From the NCBI RefSeq assembly GCF_003946165.1, contig NZ_RHOI01000015.1, positions 1-62,627 of the forward strand: 62,627 nt of DNA. Reading direction: 5' to 3'. The position numbers and the translations under genes were made by a program. The DNA is from Lacticaseibacillus baoqingensis (GTDB lineage: Bacteria; Bacillota; Bacilli; Lactobacillales; Lactobacillaceae). The notes beneath the pieces are model-generated. The model was not told the DNA's origin and did no database searches. It saw nothing but the letters and a program-made list of their open reading frames with translations. Of the stretch, positions 1-8,645 are shown piece after piece (the stretch's first letter is position 1; every line of letters starts with the position of its first letter).

Positions 1-15
1 GATTTCATTTTACAA

Positions 16-40
16 GGACTCAGGCTACGAGTCTTTTCTA
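16..40 (+). terminator. Terminator of a gene left of the window
   Basis: A hairpin GGACTC/GAGTC with a short loop is followed by TTTTCTATTT. It would end a plus-strand transcript that enters from outside the window; no coding sequence is visible for that gene. Confidence 0.55.
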
Positions 41-79
41 TTTGGCTAATTTGTTGCACTTACAGTGTAAATCCGTCCC

Positions 80-116
80 GCAAAAAATGCGGCAATCACT
101 CCCTTGGTGACTGCCG
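80..116 (-). terminator. Minus-strand hairpin with T-run
   Basis: The stem CGGCAGTCAC/GTGATTGCCG (minus strand, one mismatch) is followed by CATTTTTTG. It lies beyond a first terminator (206-236) of the same direction. It is either a back-up terminator for the lipoprotein gene or the end of a short separate RNA. Confidence 0.5.
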
Positions 117-205
117 ATCTGCTGGTCCGTGATAGATCACATTTTTTCCTAATAATCTGTTCAAGGCGGCGTTTTTTCTCCGCCAATTTCGGCACACGAA
201 CGCAG

Positions 206-236
206 CAAAAAAGCACACCTGCCATGCAGGTGTGCT
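206..236 (-). terminator. Terminator of the lipoprotein gene
   Basis: The perfect 10-bp stem AGCACACCTG/CAGGTGTGCT has a CCATG loop. On the minus strand it is followed by TTTTTTGC. It starts 12 bp after the stop codon of the gene at 248. Confidence 0.85.
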
Positions 237-247
237 CCCGATCGAGC

Positions 248-1231
248 CTATTCTTGAGTCATTTTGGCTAATACGGCTTGCGCTGCTGCGGCGTTTTGGC
301 CGAAGACTTGCGCGAGTGCCGTGTTCAAGTCAACGGTGCCGGACCAAGCAGATGAACCTTGCGTGGCAGGATGGGTGATCACGAGGTTGCTGCCGGAAAC
401 TGAGAATTGTTCATAAGACACCCCGGTGCCCTCGGAACTGTGGCCGGAAGTGTTGGAATCCGCTGCGTAAGACAAGACGGCCAACTGTTGCATGTTGTTC
501 AATGCGTCGGCCACATTCACACTCGCTGGATCTTGTTGGCCATAGATCTGTGCCAGTAAGGCCAGCTGCTGGCCGGTATACTTAGGTGCCGCAGTAGCTG
601 GCGCCTTAGCACTACTGGACGACTGACTAGTTGAAGCCGTTGCGGATTGGCTGGCTGCGCTGCTGGAAGCTTGTGCGACTTGACTGGTTTGGTCAGCTGG
701 CGTGTTTAACGTGATCAAGTGTTTGTCCGTCAAGTTTTTTGACGTGACGCCGCCGTCTTTGAAGGCTTGGTAGCTATAAGCCAGCTTGTCATCTGCGTTT
801 AAGTAACAAAACGCCCCAGCGGCAGTCAAGTGGTCGCGTTTGAAGTTGGTAAATAGTTTGGTGACGCTTTGCGTCTGGTGCGGCTTGACCGTGACGGCTT
901 TTTGCTGATCGGCTTTGATCACGTCAGCTTGGTCCCCTTTGGTCCAAACGATTTTAGCGGCATCCAGCTTAACGGCTTTTTTGGACTGGTTGGTCACCTG
1001 CATCTTGACGTTGTATGTTGCCGCCGTGTCGTCAGTTGCTTTGGCCAAGAAGGTAAAGCTTACCTTATCTTGGTCTGCTTTGGCGAGTTGCTGGTAATCG
1101 ACGGTTTTAACGGCTGGTTGGCTCACCGTTGCGGTTTTGCTCGCCTGCGACGACTGTGAGCTTTTGGTGTTGTGCGTGCTGCATCCGGTCAATGCCAGGA
1201 TGGTGACGGCTAAAAGTGCGATTTTCTTCAA
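248..1231 (-). CDS. Secreted lipoprotein with DUF5067-like central domain and Ser-rich linker
   Basis: This is a 327-aa protein read from a TTG at 1231, because GGGAGGAG lies 6 nt upstream of it; the longer open frame has no ribosome site. Residues 1-17 form a lipoprotein signal with the lipobox LALTGCS, so the protein is probably lipid-anchored outside the membrane. A Ser/Gln/Thr spacer follows. The middle part (about 35-150) has beta-rich text such as VTNQSKKAVKLDAAK and KPHQTQSVTKLF, which resembles extracellular Ig-like domains of lactobacillus lipoproteins. A second Ser/Ala-rich linker leads to a C-terminal domain of about 110 residues that I do not recognise. The gene is monocistronic with its own terminator. 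Its function is unknown; the lipoprotein call is firm, while the domain call is only a resemblance. Confidence 0.8.
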   Translation of the reverse strand: MKKIALLAVTILALTGCSTHNTKSSQSSQASKTATVSQPAVKTVDYQQLAKADQDKVSFTFLAKATDDTAATYNVKMQVTNQSKKAVKLDAAKIVWTKGDQADVIKADQQKAVTVKPHQTQSVTKLFTNFKRDHLTAAGAFCYLNADDKLAYSYQAFKDGGVTSKNLTDKHLITLNTPADQTSQVAQASSSAASQSATASTSQSSSSAKAPATAAPKYTGQQLALLAQIYGQQDPASVNVADALNNMQQLAVLSYAADSNTSGHSSEGTGVSYEQFSVSGSNLVITHPATQGSSAWSGTVDLNTALAQVFGQNAAAAQAVLAKMTQE

Positions 1232-1367
1232 TATATTCTCCTCCCAAGTTCCCCGTGTTGCAATTATGGATATCGGCAATAATCATACCACGTCAGCGCA
1301 AAGATTGGCATTCCCATGAGAAAAAATCCAGATTCCCAGCAGTCTTTAAGTTTTCTGCAAGCAGCCT

Positions 1368-1410
1368 TTGTTTTCCTGCGGCAACTGGTTATACTTGAGA
1401 TATAACTCAA
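1368..1410 (+). promoter_or_regulatory. Promoter with inverted repeat at the start site
   Basis: TTGTTT (1368-1373), a 16-bp spacer and TATACT (1390-1395) form a sigma-A-like promoter for the gene at 1427. The inverted repeat TTGAG-6-CTCAA (1395-1410) overlaps the expected start of transcription and could be an operator. Confidence 0.5.
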
Positions 1411-1426
1411 ATAAGGACGTGTGATC

Positions 1427-1807
1427 GTGAAATTGTCGTTCATTAAATTACCGGCACTGTTTGGCGTCGTGTACGCGGCGTTTACCGTCGTCGTTTTGAT
1501 CGTGGCGACGATCTACGCCGTGGCTAAAGGCTTTAGCCTCAGCTTAGTCGGTGAAACCTTGATGGCGTGGGAAGCCCATTGGTGGTGGCTAAGCATCATC
1601 GGCGGGTTGCTGCATTTGCTCAGCTACATCAAAAGCCGCACCAAGCGCTTGATGTGGTGCAATTGGCTGGGGATGTGCTTGTATATCGGCTATGTGCTGA
1701 TCCCCAACTACAGCTTGATCTTGGTCGTGGTGCATTTCATCGTGATCTATCTCATCGCCACCACCAAGCTGCACCATCCAGATGACGTCCAAGTACCGGA
1801 GGCATAA
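1427..1807 (+). CDS. Small integral membrane protein, unknown function
   Basis: The protein has 126 aa if started at the GTG at 1427, which is 9 nt after AAGGA; the alternative GTG at 1421 sits too close to that site. It has three to four hydrophobic segments: residues about 8-32, 50-70, 78-90 and 92-110. The last segment ends in a His/Pro-rich cytoplasmic-type tail. I do not recognise a family. The stop codon is 2 bp from the next small gene, whose ribosome site lies inside this gene, so the two are translationally coupled. Confidence 0.65.
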   Translation: MKLSFIKLPALFGVVYAAFTVVVLIVATIYAVAKGFSLSLVGETLMAWEAHWWWLSIIGGLLHLLSYIKSRTKRLMWCNWLGMCLYIGYVLIPNYSLILVVVHFIVIYLIATTKLHHPDDVQVPEA

Positions 1808-1809
1808 GC

Positions 1810-1974
1810 ATGAGGTTATTCAAGCGCAAACCCGAACCAGAGTCGCCAGAAGCTGGCGCCTACGATTTTGCTAAGATGGTGCGTGATGCGCGGGAAAAAG
1901 ACCCGTCGCGCTTTAAGCGGGTCCAAGCGGCCTTCAAGAAGCGCCAGCAAGCACCCAAACCACCCAAGAAATGA
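1810..1974 (+). CDS. 54-aa basic small protein
   Basis: This short gene starts at an ATG at 1810, preceded by GGAGGC at 1798-1803, and ends with TGA at 1972. The product MRLFKRKPEPESPEAGAYDF... is very rich in Lys, Arg and Pro and has no membrane segment. It is coupled to the membrane protein just upstream (2-bp gap), which suggests a shared function. No family is recognised. The codon use, good ribosome site and tight coupling favour a real gene over a chance frame. Confidence 0.6.
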   Translation: MRLFKRKPEPESPEAGAYDFAKMVRDAREKDPSRFKRVQAAFKKRQQAPKPPKK

Positions 1975-2085
1975 GCCCCACCCAGGCATCCCGATGCGGA
2001 TGTCTTTTTTAATATTCAAAAAAATCGGCGGTTTTACTTATATTATAAATAACAACTGATATTTAATTATTCGTAAAACATTATC

Positions 2086-2143
2086 TTGATAATAAGATTA
2101 ACGCATGTTAAACTAATCTCGTAAGTTAATGAAAGCGATTGGA
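2086..2143 (+). promoter_or_regulatory. Promoter and cre-like site before the 2155 gene
   Basis: TTGATA (2086-2091), a 17-bp spacer and TAAACT (2109-2114) form a promoter with an upstream TG (extended -10). TGAAAGCGATTGGA (2130-2143) matches 12 of 14 positions of the catabolite-repression consensus TGWAANCGNTNWCA and overlaps the ribosome site GGAGG. Confidence 0.45.
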
Positions 2144-2154
2144 GGCAACATTAT

Positions 2155-2571
2155 ATGCTCACCGAAGACTACATTCAACTCGTCAATCAAGAATTAGATC
2201 GTTTATTGGTTTATGAAACCGTATTCAAAGAATACACTGCCACCTGTCACAAGCTTGAAATTGGGAATTGTTTTGCCAGCGAGAACTTTGAACAACTGCA
2301 CGACTACTTTAGCCGCAATGTGTTGCGGTTCAACCATTTTGTCAGCGAATGCTACCACATCCAACCCCCTGCTGGGTTTACTGATTTCAATGAGACGCTG
2401 TTGACAAGTTTAGAAGCCATCAAGCATGCGGTATCGCTGATGCTGATGGCCATTGAACCCACAGGCGTCAACCATCCGTTATACGAAGCCGGTTTACACG
2501 AACAAGCGCGCGCGCATAGCGAACTTGACGCGGCGTTTGCGTTGATCGGCGGCGAAGCGCAAGCTATGTAG
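2155..2571 (+). CDS. Conserved-looking helical cytoplasmic protein, unknown
   Basis: This is a 138-aa soluble protein with GGAGG 10 nt before the ATG. It is predicted almost wholly alpha-helical, with many Leu/Phe/His heptad-like positions, two Cys residues in the first third and no signal or membrane segment. I do not recognise the family. The gene is monocistronic, with its own promoter and a shared bidirectional terminator. The candidate cre site hints at carbon-source control. Confidence 0.65.
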   Translation: MLTEDYIQLVNQELDRLLVYETVFKEYTATCHKLEIGNCFASENFEQLHDYFSRNVLRFNHFVSECYHIQPPAGFTDFNETLLTSLEAIKHAVSLMLMAIEPTGVNHPLYEAGLHEQARAHSELDAAFALIGGEAQAM

Positions 2572-2579
2572 AACATAAC

Positions 2580-2629
2580 AATGGCGCTGATGCCTCCCGA
2601 AATGCGGGAGGTATCAGCGCCATTTTTTT
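2580..2629. terminator. Bidirectional terminator
   Basis: A stem of about 20 bp (AATGGCGCTGATGCCTCCCG paired across AAATG) is followed by TTTTTTT. It lies between the convergent genes at 2155 and 2634. Confidence 0.9.
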
Positions 2630-2633
2630 CACG

Positions 2634-2948
2634 TTAATTGCCGTGGCCTTCTTCTGGCAACAAGATGGTTTGGTTGTCGCCATCATCATAGGCCAACACG
2701 CGCTTAGGAAAATCGCCTGAATATGGAAAAGGCAAATCGACGGCCATAGACGTCGGGCTGTTTTTCTCTGAAAACGCCACGGTGAGCTTGCCGCCGTTGT
2801 TGAGCAAATCAAAGCGCAACAAGTTCCCTAAAGGCACCACGCCTTGCAGGTTCTCATCGATGATCATCCAGATGCTGTCAATGATCTCTCCAGGTAAATG
2901 AGCGATCACCCCGTAAGTGGCAAAACGACTGTGATTAGCGGTAAACAT
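2634..2948 (-). CDS. DUF960 family protein
   Basis: This 104-aa protein has the shape of the DUF960 family found in lactobacilli and staphylococci: an N-terminal FATYGV..LPGEIID block, an acidic middle and the C-terminal LAYDDGDNQTILLPEE. The function of the family is unknown. The start ATG at 2948 lies 2 bp after the stop of the YbaK-type gene. Its ribosome site (AGGAGG) is inside that gene, so the two form one coupled operon. No catalytic motif is visible. Confidence 0.7.
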   Translation of the reverse strand: MFTANHSRFATYGVIAHLPGEIIDSIWMIIDENLQGVVPLGNLLRFDLLNNGGKLTVAFSEKNSPTSMAVDLPFPYSGDFPKRVLAYDDGDNQTILLPEEGHGN

Positions 2949-2950
2949 GG

Positions 2951-3463
2951 CTATTCCTCCTGTTCCTCCAGTGCGGTGATGTCAGCATATTCTGCGCGCA
3001 CGGCTTTGATCAAGTCTTTGGGCGCGATGCCGACTGAGCGGCCGATCTTACCGGCACTCACAATGATCTGGGATTGGTCTTTGGCTTCGACCCCTAAGTA
3101 GATCGGATACTTGTGGCGGGCATGGATACCGATCGGCGTGTTGGCGCCGTGCTCATACCCGGTGGTTTTGACCAAGTCTTTGAGCGGCACCATGCCGACT
3201 TTTTTATTGCCGGAAGCCTTACTGAGTTTCTTATAGTCGATGTGGCGATCCAGCGGGACCACGCCGACTAGCGGCCCGGTCTTGTTGCCGATCAAGACCA
3301 AGGTCTTATAGATCTGGTGTTCTGGAATGTCGAGGTGATCGACTTGCAATTGCTGCACATCGCCTGCAGCCGCCGTCGGGAAAGTATAGCTGGTATAAGC
3401 GATGTTTTGCTTATCCAGCATTTTCTCGACTAACGTTTTATCGTCTTTTTTATGCTTTGCCAT
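2951..3463 (-). CDS. ybaK: YbaK/EbsC family Cys-tRNA(Pro) deacylase
   Basis: The 170-aa protein is read from the ATG at 3463 (AAGGAG at 6 nt) rather than the 7-codon-longer frame. It matches the YbaK/ProX editing fold. The catalytic-type lysine is in the IYKTLVLIG stretch (about residue 53). The substrate pocket is marked by GYEHGANTPIG (102-112), followed by VSAGKIGRS near the C-terminus. By family knowledge such enzymes hydrolyse mischarged Cys-tRNA(Pro) in trans to prolyl-tRNA synthetase. The length is normal. It is followed by the DUF960 gene in the same operon. Confidence 0.88.
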   Translation of the reverse strand: MAKHKKDDKTLVEKMLDKQNIAYTSYTFPTAAAGDVQQLQVDHLDIPEHQIYKTLVLIGNKTGPLVGVVPLDRHIDYKKLSKASGNKKVGMVPLKDLVKTTGYEHGANTPIGIHARHKYPIYLGVEAKDQSQIIVSAGKIGRSVGIAPKDLIKAVRAEYADITALEEQEE

Positions 3464-3515
3464 AAGCGTCTCCTTCACACCCATTATTGTACCACAGTCG
3501 AAAAGTAAGTGAACG

Positions 3516-3543
3516 CAAAAAGGCCCGCACCGCGGGTCTTTTC
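3516..3543 (-). terminator. Terminator of recJ-apt
   Basis: On the minus strand GACCCGC-GGT-GCGGGCC is followed by TTTTTGCG, 5 bp beyond the apt stop codon. Confidence 0.8.
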
Positions 3544-3547
3544 GGCG

Positions 3548-4075
3548 CTAGGCCCCTTGGTAATCGGTCAGCGTGAAGATATCATACTGCTTGATCTTGT
3601 CGCGGCCGTGCAAGTCGACTAATTCGACTAAAAAGGCTGTGCCGACCACGATCCCGCCGAGTTTTTCGACTAATTCGATGGTTGCTGCGATCGTGCCGCC
3701 GGTGGCCAAGAGATCATCGCACACCAACACGCGCTGGCCGGGCCGAATGGCATCTGTGTGTAAGTATAGCGTCGCTTCGCCATATTCCAAGTCATAACTG
3801 GCACTAACCGTTTCGCGCGGCAGTTTGCCTTTTTTCCGGGCTGGGGCAAACCCCACCCCAAGCTTATAAGCCACGGGGCAGCCGACGATGAAGCCGCGCG
3901 CTTCCGGGCCAACGATCATCTCAACGCCTTTGTCTTTGGCGTATTCGACGATCTCATCAGTCGCTGCAGCGTATGCCTTACCATCTGCCATTAAGGGAGA
4001 AATGTCGCGGAAAATGATCCCAGGCTCAGGAAAATCCGGGACGCTGGCGATGTAGTCTTTGAAATTAATTGCCAT
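3548..4075 (-). CDS. apt: Adenine phosphoribosyltransferase
   Basis: This 175-aa enzyme converts adenine and PRPP to AMP (purine salvage, cytoplasm). The PRPP-binding motif [13 protein letters not shown] is at 116-128. The N-terminal [16 protein letters not shown] and the GPEARGF loop (57-63) are typical of APT. Its length equals the family norm. It follows recJ with a 24-bp gap; recJ-apt is a widespread Firmicute pair. The expected operon promoter lies upstream of recJ. Confidence 0.97.
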   Translation of the reverse strand: MAINFKDYIASVPDFPEPGIIFRDISPLMADGKAYAAATDEIVEYAKDKGVEMIVGPEARGFIVGCPVAYKLGVGFAPARKKGKLPRETVSASYDLEYGEATLYLHTDAIRPGQRVLVCDDLLATGGTIAATIELVEKLGGIVVGTAFLVELVDLHGRDKIKQYDIFTLTDYQGA

Positions 4076-4099
4076 GCAATTTGTGCCTCACATTCTGAA

Positions 4100-6379
4100 T
4101 TAAAACTGCGTCAAACGTTGCGTCAATGCTTGGCGATCATCGGTTTGCAGATGCGCCGCCAAAGCTAAGAAGGCTTGCCGCTTAAGATAGACCTGCGCCT
4201 GATCAAGAGGCGTCTTAGTCGGATGGGGGTTCACGCTGATCAGCGCACCTTCTATTTTAACAAATTCAAGTTCAAAAAACACCTGTACCGCAAAGATCGC
4301 CTGTTGGGTCGTCACATGCACCGCTTGGGCTAAAGCCGGCAAATGATGCTTGTCAAACCCGGGATGCTGACGCAAATACAACAGCACCCGCCCGCATTCT
4401 TGGCGGCTGGGAAGCGCGACTAAATGCGCTGGGTCTGCGGCAAAAACGACCCGCACCGGCAATTGCACATGATTCATCGCCGCTTGCAAGCTGGCTTCAT
4501 CTGCTGGCAGATCCACCAACACCACATTCGAAGTATCTGGGGCCAAGTCCTTAGCCAACATGGTCGGGCCGCCAAACTGGAAGCGCCGCGACATGCGAGT
4601 CAGCATTTGCGGATCAAAAAATACATAGGTGAACGCCCCGCGAAACTGCTCAGCACTGGGTTGCGGCAAGCGCAGATCGATCACCGCCGGCGCTTGCAAT
4701 TGCCAATCGCTCAAGCGCAGCTGCAAGCTGGTGCGGCCTTGCCAAGTGTTTTGATCAAGCGTCACCGCCAGCTTGGCTTGCGTCGCCGCTGCCAAGTCCG
4801 AGGCTTGGTCGCCTGAACCAAAGGCGATCACATCGATGCCGTCAGCTTGAAACTTCAAGTGGTCTTTGCCTTTGCCGATTTGGCGCACGCCGTCGATGCG
4901 CTGCGGCAAGACGCTGAAAACCGGTTCCGGATTGCCTTGGCCAAATGGTGCCAGCTGCCGCAGCGCTTGGTAATTCTCCAAGGTCAACTCACTGGCATCT
5001 AAGCGCGCCGCCACGGCCAATGCCGGCTGCGCCTGATCTTTTAAGCTGACCGCAGCCGCTTTTTCCATCGCCTCATGCACGGTTTCCAGATTGGCCACCG
5101 GCATGGTCAACCCTACCGCCATGGCATGCCCGCCAAAATGCGTCATCGCCGCTTTAGCTGGTTCCAAGCTTTTAAATAGGTGGTAACCGGCGACTGAGCG
5201 GCCAGAGCCTTTGGCATTTTGACCATCAGCGGCAATATTTAAGACCAATGTCGGCTTGCCGGTGGCTTCGACCACATGGCTGGCCACGATGCCTAACACC
5301 CCTTCATGCCAGCCGGATCGCGCCAAGATCAAGGTGCGCTTGGCGGCATTTTCCGGTTCATTGGCCATAGCCAGCGCTTGTTGGGCGATCTTGCGCACTA
5401 AGCCTTGGCGTTCTTCATTGCGCGCGTTGACATTAGCGGCTAAACTCGCCGCTTCGTCATCGTCAAAAGTCGTCAACAATGTCACGCCAGGATTAGCGTC
5501 GCCTAAGCGCCCAAGGGCATTCAAGCGCGGCGCGATGCCGAAACCGACAGTTTGTTCATCCACCGTGGCCGGATCGATCCCGGCGACTTGCAACAATGCG
5601 GCTAACCCGACGCGCGGTTGCGTGCGGATCATGGCCAAGCCTAATTGGACGAGCACGCGATTTTCATCCGTTAGACTGACCAGATCCGCGATCGTCCCTA
5701 ATGCGGCCAAATCGATGCTGTCCATCGGCACTTCTCCCAGCAAGGCGGTGGCCACTTTAAAAGCCACCCCCGCACCGGATAAGTCGCCGAACGGATAATC
5801 CCCCGCTGGATGGCGCGGATGCACCACTGCCACGGCATTAGGCAAGTCTTCAGGCAATTCATGGTGATCGGTGACCACGACATCCATCCCCGCAGCCATC
5901 GCCGCATCGATCACGGCTTTGCCGGCCACCCCGTTATCGACGGTAACCACCAATTGCGTGCCGCTAGCTTGAAGGTACTTATAAACAGCGGCATTAGGCC
6001 CATAGCCATCGGTAAAGCGATCGGGAATGAAAACGTCGGGTTCGCCGCCGATGCTTTCAATGGCTTCTTTCATGATCGCACTGGACGTTAACCCATCCAC
6101 ATCATAGTCGCCGTAAATGGTGATCTTTTCGCCAGCGGCCACGGCTTTGGTGATGCGATCGACGGCTTTTTGCATGTCGTGCAGCTGCAGCGGGTCATGC
6201 AAGCTGGCGGTTTGCGGTTGGGTGAATGCGGTCCATGCTGCTGGGGTCGTAATGTCACGCTGCCATAACAGCCGCGCCAAAAAAGGACTCACGTTCAACT
6301 GTTGAGCAAGTCCTGCGAGCTCGGAAGAATCCGGCTGTTTTGCCAATTGCCAATCATAATGTGCCGTATTGTCCACCAT
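4100..6379 (-). CDS. recJ: Single-stranded-DNA-specific exonuclease RecJ
   Basis: This 759-aa 5'-3' exonuclease acts in recombination and mismatch repair. The DHH-family motifs are intact: IYGDYDVDGLTS (88-99) and VVTDHHELPEDLPNA (168-182), followed by HPRH and the DHHA1 region with GGHAMAVG around 430. A C-terminal extension of about 200 residues after the OB-like domain is typical of Lactobacillales RecJ. The ATG at 6379 is used; the only purine-rich site (AAGGG) touches it, so the true start may be the next GTG. It is transcribed with apt. Confidence 0.96.
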   Translation of the reverse strand: MVDNTAHYDWQLAKQPDSSELAGLAQQLNVSPFLARLLWQRDITTPAAWTAFTQPQTASLHDPLQLHDMQKAVDRITKAVAAGEKITIYGDYDVDGLTSSAIMKEAIESIGGEPDVFIPDRFTDGYGPNAAVYKYLQASGTQLVVTVDNGVAGKAVIDAAMAAGMDVVVTDHHELPEDLPNAVAVVHPRHPAGDYPFGDLSGAGVAFKVATALLGEVPMDSIDLAALGTIADLVSLTDENRVLVQLGLAMIRTQPRVGLAALLQVAGIDPATVDEQTVGFGIAPRLNALGRLGDANPGVTLLTTFDDDEAASLAANVNARNEERQGLVRKIAQQALAMANEPENAAKRTLILARSGWHEGVLGIVASHVVEATGKPTLVLNIAADGQNAKGSGRSVAGYHLFKSLEPAKAAMTHFGGHAMAVGLTMPVANLETVHEAMEKAAAVSLKDQAQPALAVAARLDASELTLENYQALRQLAPFGQGNPEPVFSVLPQRIDGVRQIGKGKDHLKFQADGIDVIAFGSGDQASDLAAATQAKLAVTLDQNTWQGRTSLQLRLSDWQLQAPAVIDLRLPQPSAEQFRGAFTYVFFDPQMLTRMSRRFQFGGPTMLAKDLAPDTSNVVLVDLPADEASLQAAMNHVQLPVRVVFAADPAHLVALPSRQECGRVLLYLRQHPGFDKHHLPALAQAVHVTTQQAIFAVQVFFELEFVKIEGALISVNPHPTKTPLDQAQVYLKRQAFLALAAHLQTDDRQALTQRLTQF

Positions 6380-6748
6380 CCCTTGACCAATAATCCTAAC
6401 CGAAATAGTATAGCAGTTACCTCAAAAAATGGAAGTCACAACAATCACGAACGGCGTCTAAATAGCGTCAGTGCGGGACTTGACGTTGCAAAAATATTTA
6501 GGGTACAGTTTTATTTTCTGCTTCATATCTCGTATATTCTGCTCGGATCTGGTCAAAAAGTCTCTCATACATCGCAAACCAATAACATGTTCTCTCCTAA
6601 AAGGACTTATTTTATCCATAAAGATAGCCGAGGGGTTTAGCAGTTTTTTGTGGTTTTGGCGCGCAGATTCGGTGCTATAATGGAATTGTACCAAAAACAA
6701 TCATCAGCCCTACTCCAATCAGCGACTGAAGCAGAATGGAGAGATATT
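6380..6748. promoter_or_regulatory. 369-bp intergenic region with extended -10 promoter
   Basis: This divergent region lies between recJ and the 6749 gene. The clearest signal is TGCTATAAT (6673-6681), an extended -10, with TTTTGG about 16 bp upstream. It points to the gene at 6749. TTGACG at 6480 could serve another promoter. No coding frame with a ribosome site was found in the rest. Confidence 0.5.
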
Positions 6749-7078
6749 ATGACAGCAGTAGATGCAACCGCGATCAAGGAAGCCGAAGAGGCCATCAACA
6801 CCAACGGGTTCGTCACCGAAAAAGAACTCCCAGACTTACACGACATCAATTACGCCCGCGAGTTGAGCGACAAGTTGATCAAGTCCCGTGAGAATCAATC
6901 GGAAAAAGGCTATATTTACACCGAACCGTTTGATTTTGTTGGCGGCAAGATCTCCAACATCGTTTGGAACATGGATCGCATCAAGACCCGCAAGGACGCC
7001 GAAGCGGCCTTGGCCAAAGACCTCAACTGGTCTGTGGTGCAACCGCAACTTTCCAGCGCGGATAAAGCCACTTTCTAA
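6749..7078 (+). CDS. Hypothetical 109-aa acidic protein
   Basis: The start is set at the ATG at 6749 (GGAGAG, 5-nt spacing) because the 33 residues before it have no initiation site. The protein is soluble and charged, begins MTAVDATAIKEAEEAINTNG and contains DLHDINYARELSDKLIKSRE. It shows no membrane segment, Cys pair or catalytic motif. I do not recognise the family. It has its own upstream promoter and sits 123 bp before the ASCH-like gene, with which it may be cotranscribed. Confidence 0.6.
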   Translation: MTAVDATAIKEAEEAINTNGFVTEKELPDLHDINYARELSDKLIKSRENQSEKGYIYTEPFDFVGGKISNIVWNMDRIKTRKDAEAALAKDLNWSVVQPQLSSADKATF

Positions 7079-7201
7079 AATCAAAAAAATTGCGCGTGCA
7101 ACCGCCGATTTTGCTTGATGCAAGCGCGCACTGATCAAAAGCGATACTCGCAGTTGTTGACTGTAAGCACCGCTTTTTATTCGGTAATAAAGGAGAAACA
7201 G

Positions 7202-7627
7202 ATGTCATCGATCACCGACTTTTTTGCCACTGCACAAGCTGAACTGGCTTTAGCCCCAGACCTCACTTATCGGCGTGCGGAAATGCTGGCACCAACAGCA
7301 GAAGCAGCCGACCAGCGCTTGCAAGCAGTCCTCGCCAAGCAAATCACCAGCCGCGTCAGCACATTTGCTGATTATCGCCACAAACACCAGCCGCTGCCAG
7401 CCGCTCGCGAAGTCAATATTGCGTTGGACAGCCTCGGGCAGCCACAAGCCTTGCTGTATACCGAAGACGTGTTCATTCAACCTTTTTCAGCGATCACAAC
7501 GATCGAAGCCCAGCGCTTTGGCCTGTCGTTACCTGAGTGGCAGCGCCAATATCAAGGTGAGCTGGCGCTTGAATCGATTGCCGAGATGGTCGTCATCGAA
7601 CACTTCCGGGTCCTTTATCCGTTTTAA
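7202..7627 (+). CDS. ASCH-domain-like protein
   Basis: The 141-aa protein starts at the ATG at 7202 (AAGGAG, 6 nt). The layout fits the ASCH (PUA-like) fold: a helical lead-in (AADQRLQAVLAKQITSRV), then PLPAAREVNIALDSLGQPQA, then LYTEDVFIQPFSAITTIEAQ, and a C-terminal SLPEWQRQYQ. In ASCH proteins the corresponding pieces read as 'leaking tag GKKT', 'VVLDGxGxPVAVIRTTEVxVVPFDEV' and 'SLEYWRxxH'. Known ASCH proteins bind RNA or act as small nucleoside amidohydrolases; which applies here cannot be told. Terminator follows at 7636. Confidence 0.6.
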   Translation: MSSITDFFATAQAELALAPDLTYRRAEMLAPTAEAADQRLQAVLAKQITSRVSTFADYRHKHQPLPAAREVNIALDSLGQPQALLYTEDVFIQPFSAITTIEAQRFGLSLPEWQRQYQGELALESIAEMVVIEHFRVLYPF

Positions 7628-7634
7628 ACGCAGC

Positions 7635-7671
7635 AAAAACGCCTTGGTACTGCGGTACCAAGGCGTTTTTT
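7635..7671. terminator. Bidirectional terminator
   Basis: The perfect stem CGCCTTGGTAC-TGC-GGTACCAAGGCG is flanked by AAAAA on the left and TTTTTT on the right. It serves the convergent genes at 7202 and 7686. Confidence 0.9.
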
Positions 7672-7685
7672 GGCGTGGGCGTTGG

Positions 7686-8645
7686 TTAATACCCGCGAGC
7701 AAGATCCAGTTGATGGCTGACCAACTGATGTTTTTGCAGATACGCTGTGAGATTCTCGGCATAAATCGCCGTCACCACCGTTTTAAAATGCGGCACTTGC
7801 CCGGCAATATGCGGGGTAATGACGGTATTTGGCAGCGTCCACAGCGGCGAATCTGCCGGCAGCGGTTCTGTTTCGAAAACATCCAAAACCGCATGGCCGA
7901 TCTGACCAGCCTTGATCGCTGCGATCAAAGCGGCAGTATCCACGGTCCCACCGCGTCCAACATTGAGAAACATGACGCCAGGCTTGAGGCTGGCCAACAT
8001 TTTTGCGTCAAAAAAGTGGTGCGTCTGCGGCGTCAATGGCAAAAGATCCACGACAAAATCCGCAGCTGCAAACGCTGGTCCGGCAGCTTCATCTTTCACG
8101 AGCCGATCAAAATACGGCAAATGCCGGCCGCTGCGGCTGACGCCAGTGACATCGATCCCCAAGGTGGTCGCCATTTTCGCGATTTGGGTGCCGATGCGCC
8201 CGGCGCCTGCAATCACCATTTTGCGGCCAGCCACGCCGGCATAATCCACTTCATGCACCCAGCGATGCTGGCGCTGATTCGCCGCCGCTTCAGCAAACGC
8301 GCGCGTGCGCTGCAAAATCGCCCCGATCACATATTCCGTCAACGGCTGGGTATGAATGCCGCTCGTATTGGCCACTAACACCTTGGCTTTTGCCAGCCGC
8401 GGCAGATCCAAGTAATCGACCCCTGCCGAGTGCGCTTGGACAAAGCCCAGCTGATTGCCTGGGGTATCTAAGATCGCATTGGTCAGCTCACCATCCCCGC
8501 CTAAGATCACCTCGACATCGCCTAAACGCTCTTGCGGTACGGGATGCTCCCATTGCGTGAAGAAATCATAATCTGGTGCGATCGCCTGCAGCTGTGCCAC
8601 ATGCTCGGGCTTTAATGCCCGCGTGATCACAATGGCTTTTGCCAT
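7686..8645 (-). CDS. D-isomer-specific 2-hydroxyacid dehydrogenase
   Basis: The 319-aa NAD(P)-dependent enzyme interconverts a 2-oxoacid and a D-2-hydroxyacid. The Rossmann motif GAGRIG is at 147-152. The catalytic residues of the family are present: Arg231 in NVGRGG, Glu260 in FETEPLP and His279 in TPHIAG. The substrate (pyruvate, glyoxylate, a branched oxoacid) cannot be assigned. It differs from classical D-lactate dehydrogenase in the N-terminal domain and looks closer to the phosphoglycerate/hydroxypyruvate-reductase-like branch. It is monocistronic. Confidence 0.9.
   Translation of the reverse strand: MAKAIVITRALKPEHVAQLQAIAPDYDFFTQWEHPVPQERLGDVEVILGGDGELTNAILDTPGNQLGFVQAHSAGVDYLDLPRLAKAKVLVANTSGIHTQPLTEYVIGAILQRTRAFAEAAANQRQHRWVHEVDYAGVAGRKMVIAGAGRIGTQIAKMATTLGIDVTGVSRSGRHLPYFDRLVKDEAAGPAFAAADFVVDLLPLTPQTHHFFDAKMLASLKPGVMFLNVGRGGTVDTAALIAAIKAGQIGHAVLDVFETEPLPADSPLWTLPNTVITPHIAGQVPHFKTVVTAIYAENLTAYLQKHQLVSHQLDLARGY

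Noticed and set aside
4424-5798. Long plus-strand open frames opposite recJ (130 and 180 aa)
   Set aside because: They are GC-driven shadow frames; recJ on the other strand is complete with all motifs and no ribosome sites precede the shadows.
7275-8378. A 367-codon plus-strand frame crossing the ASCH-like gene, a terminator and the dehydrogenase
   Set aside because: It runs through a perfect bidirectional terminator and opposite an intact dehydrogenase; the residue content is shadow-like.
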